Below the pieces are notes generated by a model. That model did not search any database. It was not told the origin of the DNA and saw only the letters and a list, made by a program, of their open reading frames with translations. 52,501 nt of DNA. Origin: Candidatus Bathyarchaeota archaeon (GTDB lineage: Archaea; Thermoproteota; Bathyarchaeia; RBG-16-48-13; GCA-020355125). Below are positions 51,333 to 52,501 of this stretch, piece after piece. Position 1 is the first letter of the stretch. Every line of letters begins with the position of its first letter. The stretch spans positions 1 through 52,501 of the forward strand of contig JAOZHB010000052.1 in assembly GCA_026015035.1 (NCBI GenBank), given 5' to 3'. The position numbers were made by a program, and so were the translations under genes.

Positions 51333-52501
51333 GGCAGAATCCTCTCTGGCGTGCGAGGGAACAAGGTGACTTCCCGTACGTTCTTGATGTCTAAAAGCTG
51401 CATGAGAAGCCGCTCGATTCCTAGGCAGAATCCGCCGTGAGGGGGAACCCCGTATTTGAAGAAATTGGTGAACCACGCCATGGACTCCAAGGTCATCTCC
51501 TTCTCCTTCAACTGCGAAATTATGTGATCATATCGGTGTTCCCGTTGACCCCCGGAAGACAGTTCCAATCCCTTGTAGAGGAGGTCCACGCTTCGCGCCC
51601 ACAGAGGCTCATCTTCAACCCGCATAACGTAAAAGGGTTTCACCTTGAAGGGATACCGGTTCACGAAAAAGAAGTCGGTTCCATGCTTTTCCCGCACGTA
51701 CTTCCAAAGTAGCACCTCTGACTCCCGATCGTAGTCCTCTCCATACTCGATCGTTTTCCCCATGTCTTCAAGGATTTCGTAGATCTGGGGAAACCTCAGC
51801 TCGGGAAAGGGCTGCCGGGGAATCGTCACCTCTTTGTTGAGCAAAGTTAACTCGTCCACACTCTCGTCCTTAACCTTCTGTAAGGTAGCCACAACAAAGT
51901 CTTCCTCAAGGCGAATCATGTCCGACTCGTCCTTCATGAAGGCGAATTCAACGGCACAAGCCCGGTGCTCACACAGATGCCGGGGGGTGTGGCTTGGCTC
52001 AGCTCTCCAGTTGGGCCCTAAATCAAAGATCTTGTCGAATCCAGACGCGATCAACAACTGTCGATGCAGTTGGGGATCCTGCCTCAGGAAGGTCGTTTTA
52101 TCGAAATAGAGGACGGGGAAGGCCTCAGCGCCGCTCTCCGACGGCGCACCCATAAGGCACGGAGTAAACACTTGGAGGAACCCTTCTCGTCTAAGATAGT
52201 CCTCCATGCCCTCTACGATCTTGGCCTGAACCCGAAAAATAGCCGCGTTTTCAGGCCTCCGTAAATCGAGAACACGCCAATCCAAGCGAGTGTCCAGATT
52301 GGACGTAATCTTCCCAGACACGTCCAAGGGGAGAGGAACCTCAGCCTTGCTCAACACTCGGATCTCCGATGGAAGCACCTCGATGCCCCCGGGAGCATTC
52401 TTATGTGTGACTGCTCTTCCCCGGACAGAGATGACGTCCTCCAAGTTCAAGCCGTCAGCTACGGACAGAAGATGGTTCTCAACAACGCCCTTCTTTAAGA
52501 T
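51329..52501 (-). CDS. aspS: Aspartyl-tRNA synthetase, archaeal type (5' end outside window)
   Basis: The track ORF begins at an internal TTG (52450), but the frame is open to the window edge and encodes ILKKGVVENHLLSVADG before it, so the start lies outside; 390 residues are visible. The N-terminus is the end of the OB-fold anticodon-binding domain. The class II core follows: FLQVFTPCLMGAPSESGAEAF (motif 1 and Asp pocket), FDLGPNWRAEPSHTPRHLCEH (motif 2) and GGFCLGIERLLMQLL (motif 3), ending FPRTPERILP. This is the short archaeal/eukaryal form without the bacterial insertion. Whether it also charges tRNA-Asn cannot be told. It overlaps the MobB stop by four bases. Confidence 0.94.
   Translation of the reverse strand: MLKKGVVENHLLSVADGLNLEDVISVRGRAVTHKNAPGGIEVLPSEIRVLSKAEVPLPLDVSGKITSNLDTRLDWRVLDLRRPENAAIFRVQAKIVEGMEDYLRREGFLQVFTPCLMGAPSESGAEAFPVLYFDKTTFLRQDPQLHRQLLIASGFDKIFDLGPNWRAEPSHTPRHLCEHRACAVEFAFMKDESDMIRLEEDFVVATLQKVKDESVDELTLLNKEVTIPRQPFPELRFPQIYEILEDMGKTIEYGEDYDRESEVLLWKYVREKHGTDFFFVNRYPFKVKPFYVMRVEDEPLWARSVDLLYKGLELSSGGQREHRYDHIISQLKEKEMTLESMAWFTNFFKYGVPPHGGFCLGIERLLMQLLDIKNVREVTLFPRTPERILP

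Overview
The window looks like a chromosomal piece of an archaeon. Evidence for this: a tRNA-Arg(GCG) with an intron at the canonical 37/38 position and a bulge-helix-bulge fold; TATA/BRE-like promoters with several apparently leaderless or very short-leader genes; and archaeal-type genes (Tsr3, geranylgeranyl reductase, KH-less beta-CASP nuclease, TraB-family protein, archaeal AspRS, a PAC4-like small protein, DUF47/PiT phosphate genes, a stand-alone pyruvate-kinase C-domain protein). The lineage cannot be fixed from the sequence alone; a TACK- or Asgard-like mesophile is a guess. No rRNA, CRISPR array, prophage or intact insertion sequence was seen.

Layout. 1-6.9 kb: a ferredoxin cut by the window edge, a TraB-family protein, a small molybdopterin oxidoreductase, an unusual IleRS with altered HIGH and KMSKS motifs, and a nitroreductase. 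6.9-14.5 kb: a PAC4-like protein, then a surface-polysaccharide set (two GT4 glycosyltransferases, a DUF2079 membrane protein, a polysaccharide deacetylase overlapping a methyltransferase). 14.7-18.7 kb: a 913-residue secreted acidic protein, the intron-bearing tRNA-Arg, and a 39-residue membrane protein missed by the ORF track. 18.7-25.5 kb: geranylgeranyl reductase, another GT4, and a heterodimeric ABC exporter with one predicted degenerate ATP site. 26-29.2 kb: beta-CASP nuclease, then a DUF47 + PiT phosphate pair. 29.3-39.3 kb: pyruvate kinase, a three-gene ABC importer (binding protein, fused permease, ATPase), and divergently three secreted or membrane proteins headed by an alkaline-phosphatase-fold enzyme. 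39.5-46.6 kb: small-molecule catabolism genes (tartronate-semialdehyde-reductase-like, phosphonatase-like HAD, amidohydrolase, enolase-superfamily dehydratase, D-aminoacylase, OYE-like flavoenzyme). 46.7-52.5 kb: endonuclease IV, PK C-domain protein, an ATP-cone/endonuclease fusion, Tsr3, a MobB-FeS protein and a truncated AspRS.

The strongest observations outside ordinary annotation are: (1) IleRS with a swapped GXHH signature; (2) a recurring palindromic AGCT-tetramer motif at gene 3' ends, sometimes overlapping the stop codon, with related CG-alternating runs in gaps; (3) a roughly 165-bp diverged dispersed repeat at 1378-1541 and 48483-48647; (4) a glycosyltransferase whose conserved N-terminus lies in frame upstream of any normal start codon; (5) a probable 1-nt frameshift at the start of the MobB gene; (6) complementary degeneration of the ABC exporter's two nucleotide-binding domains. 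I saw no cluster that clearly forms a new multi-gene defence or secretion system.
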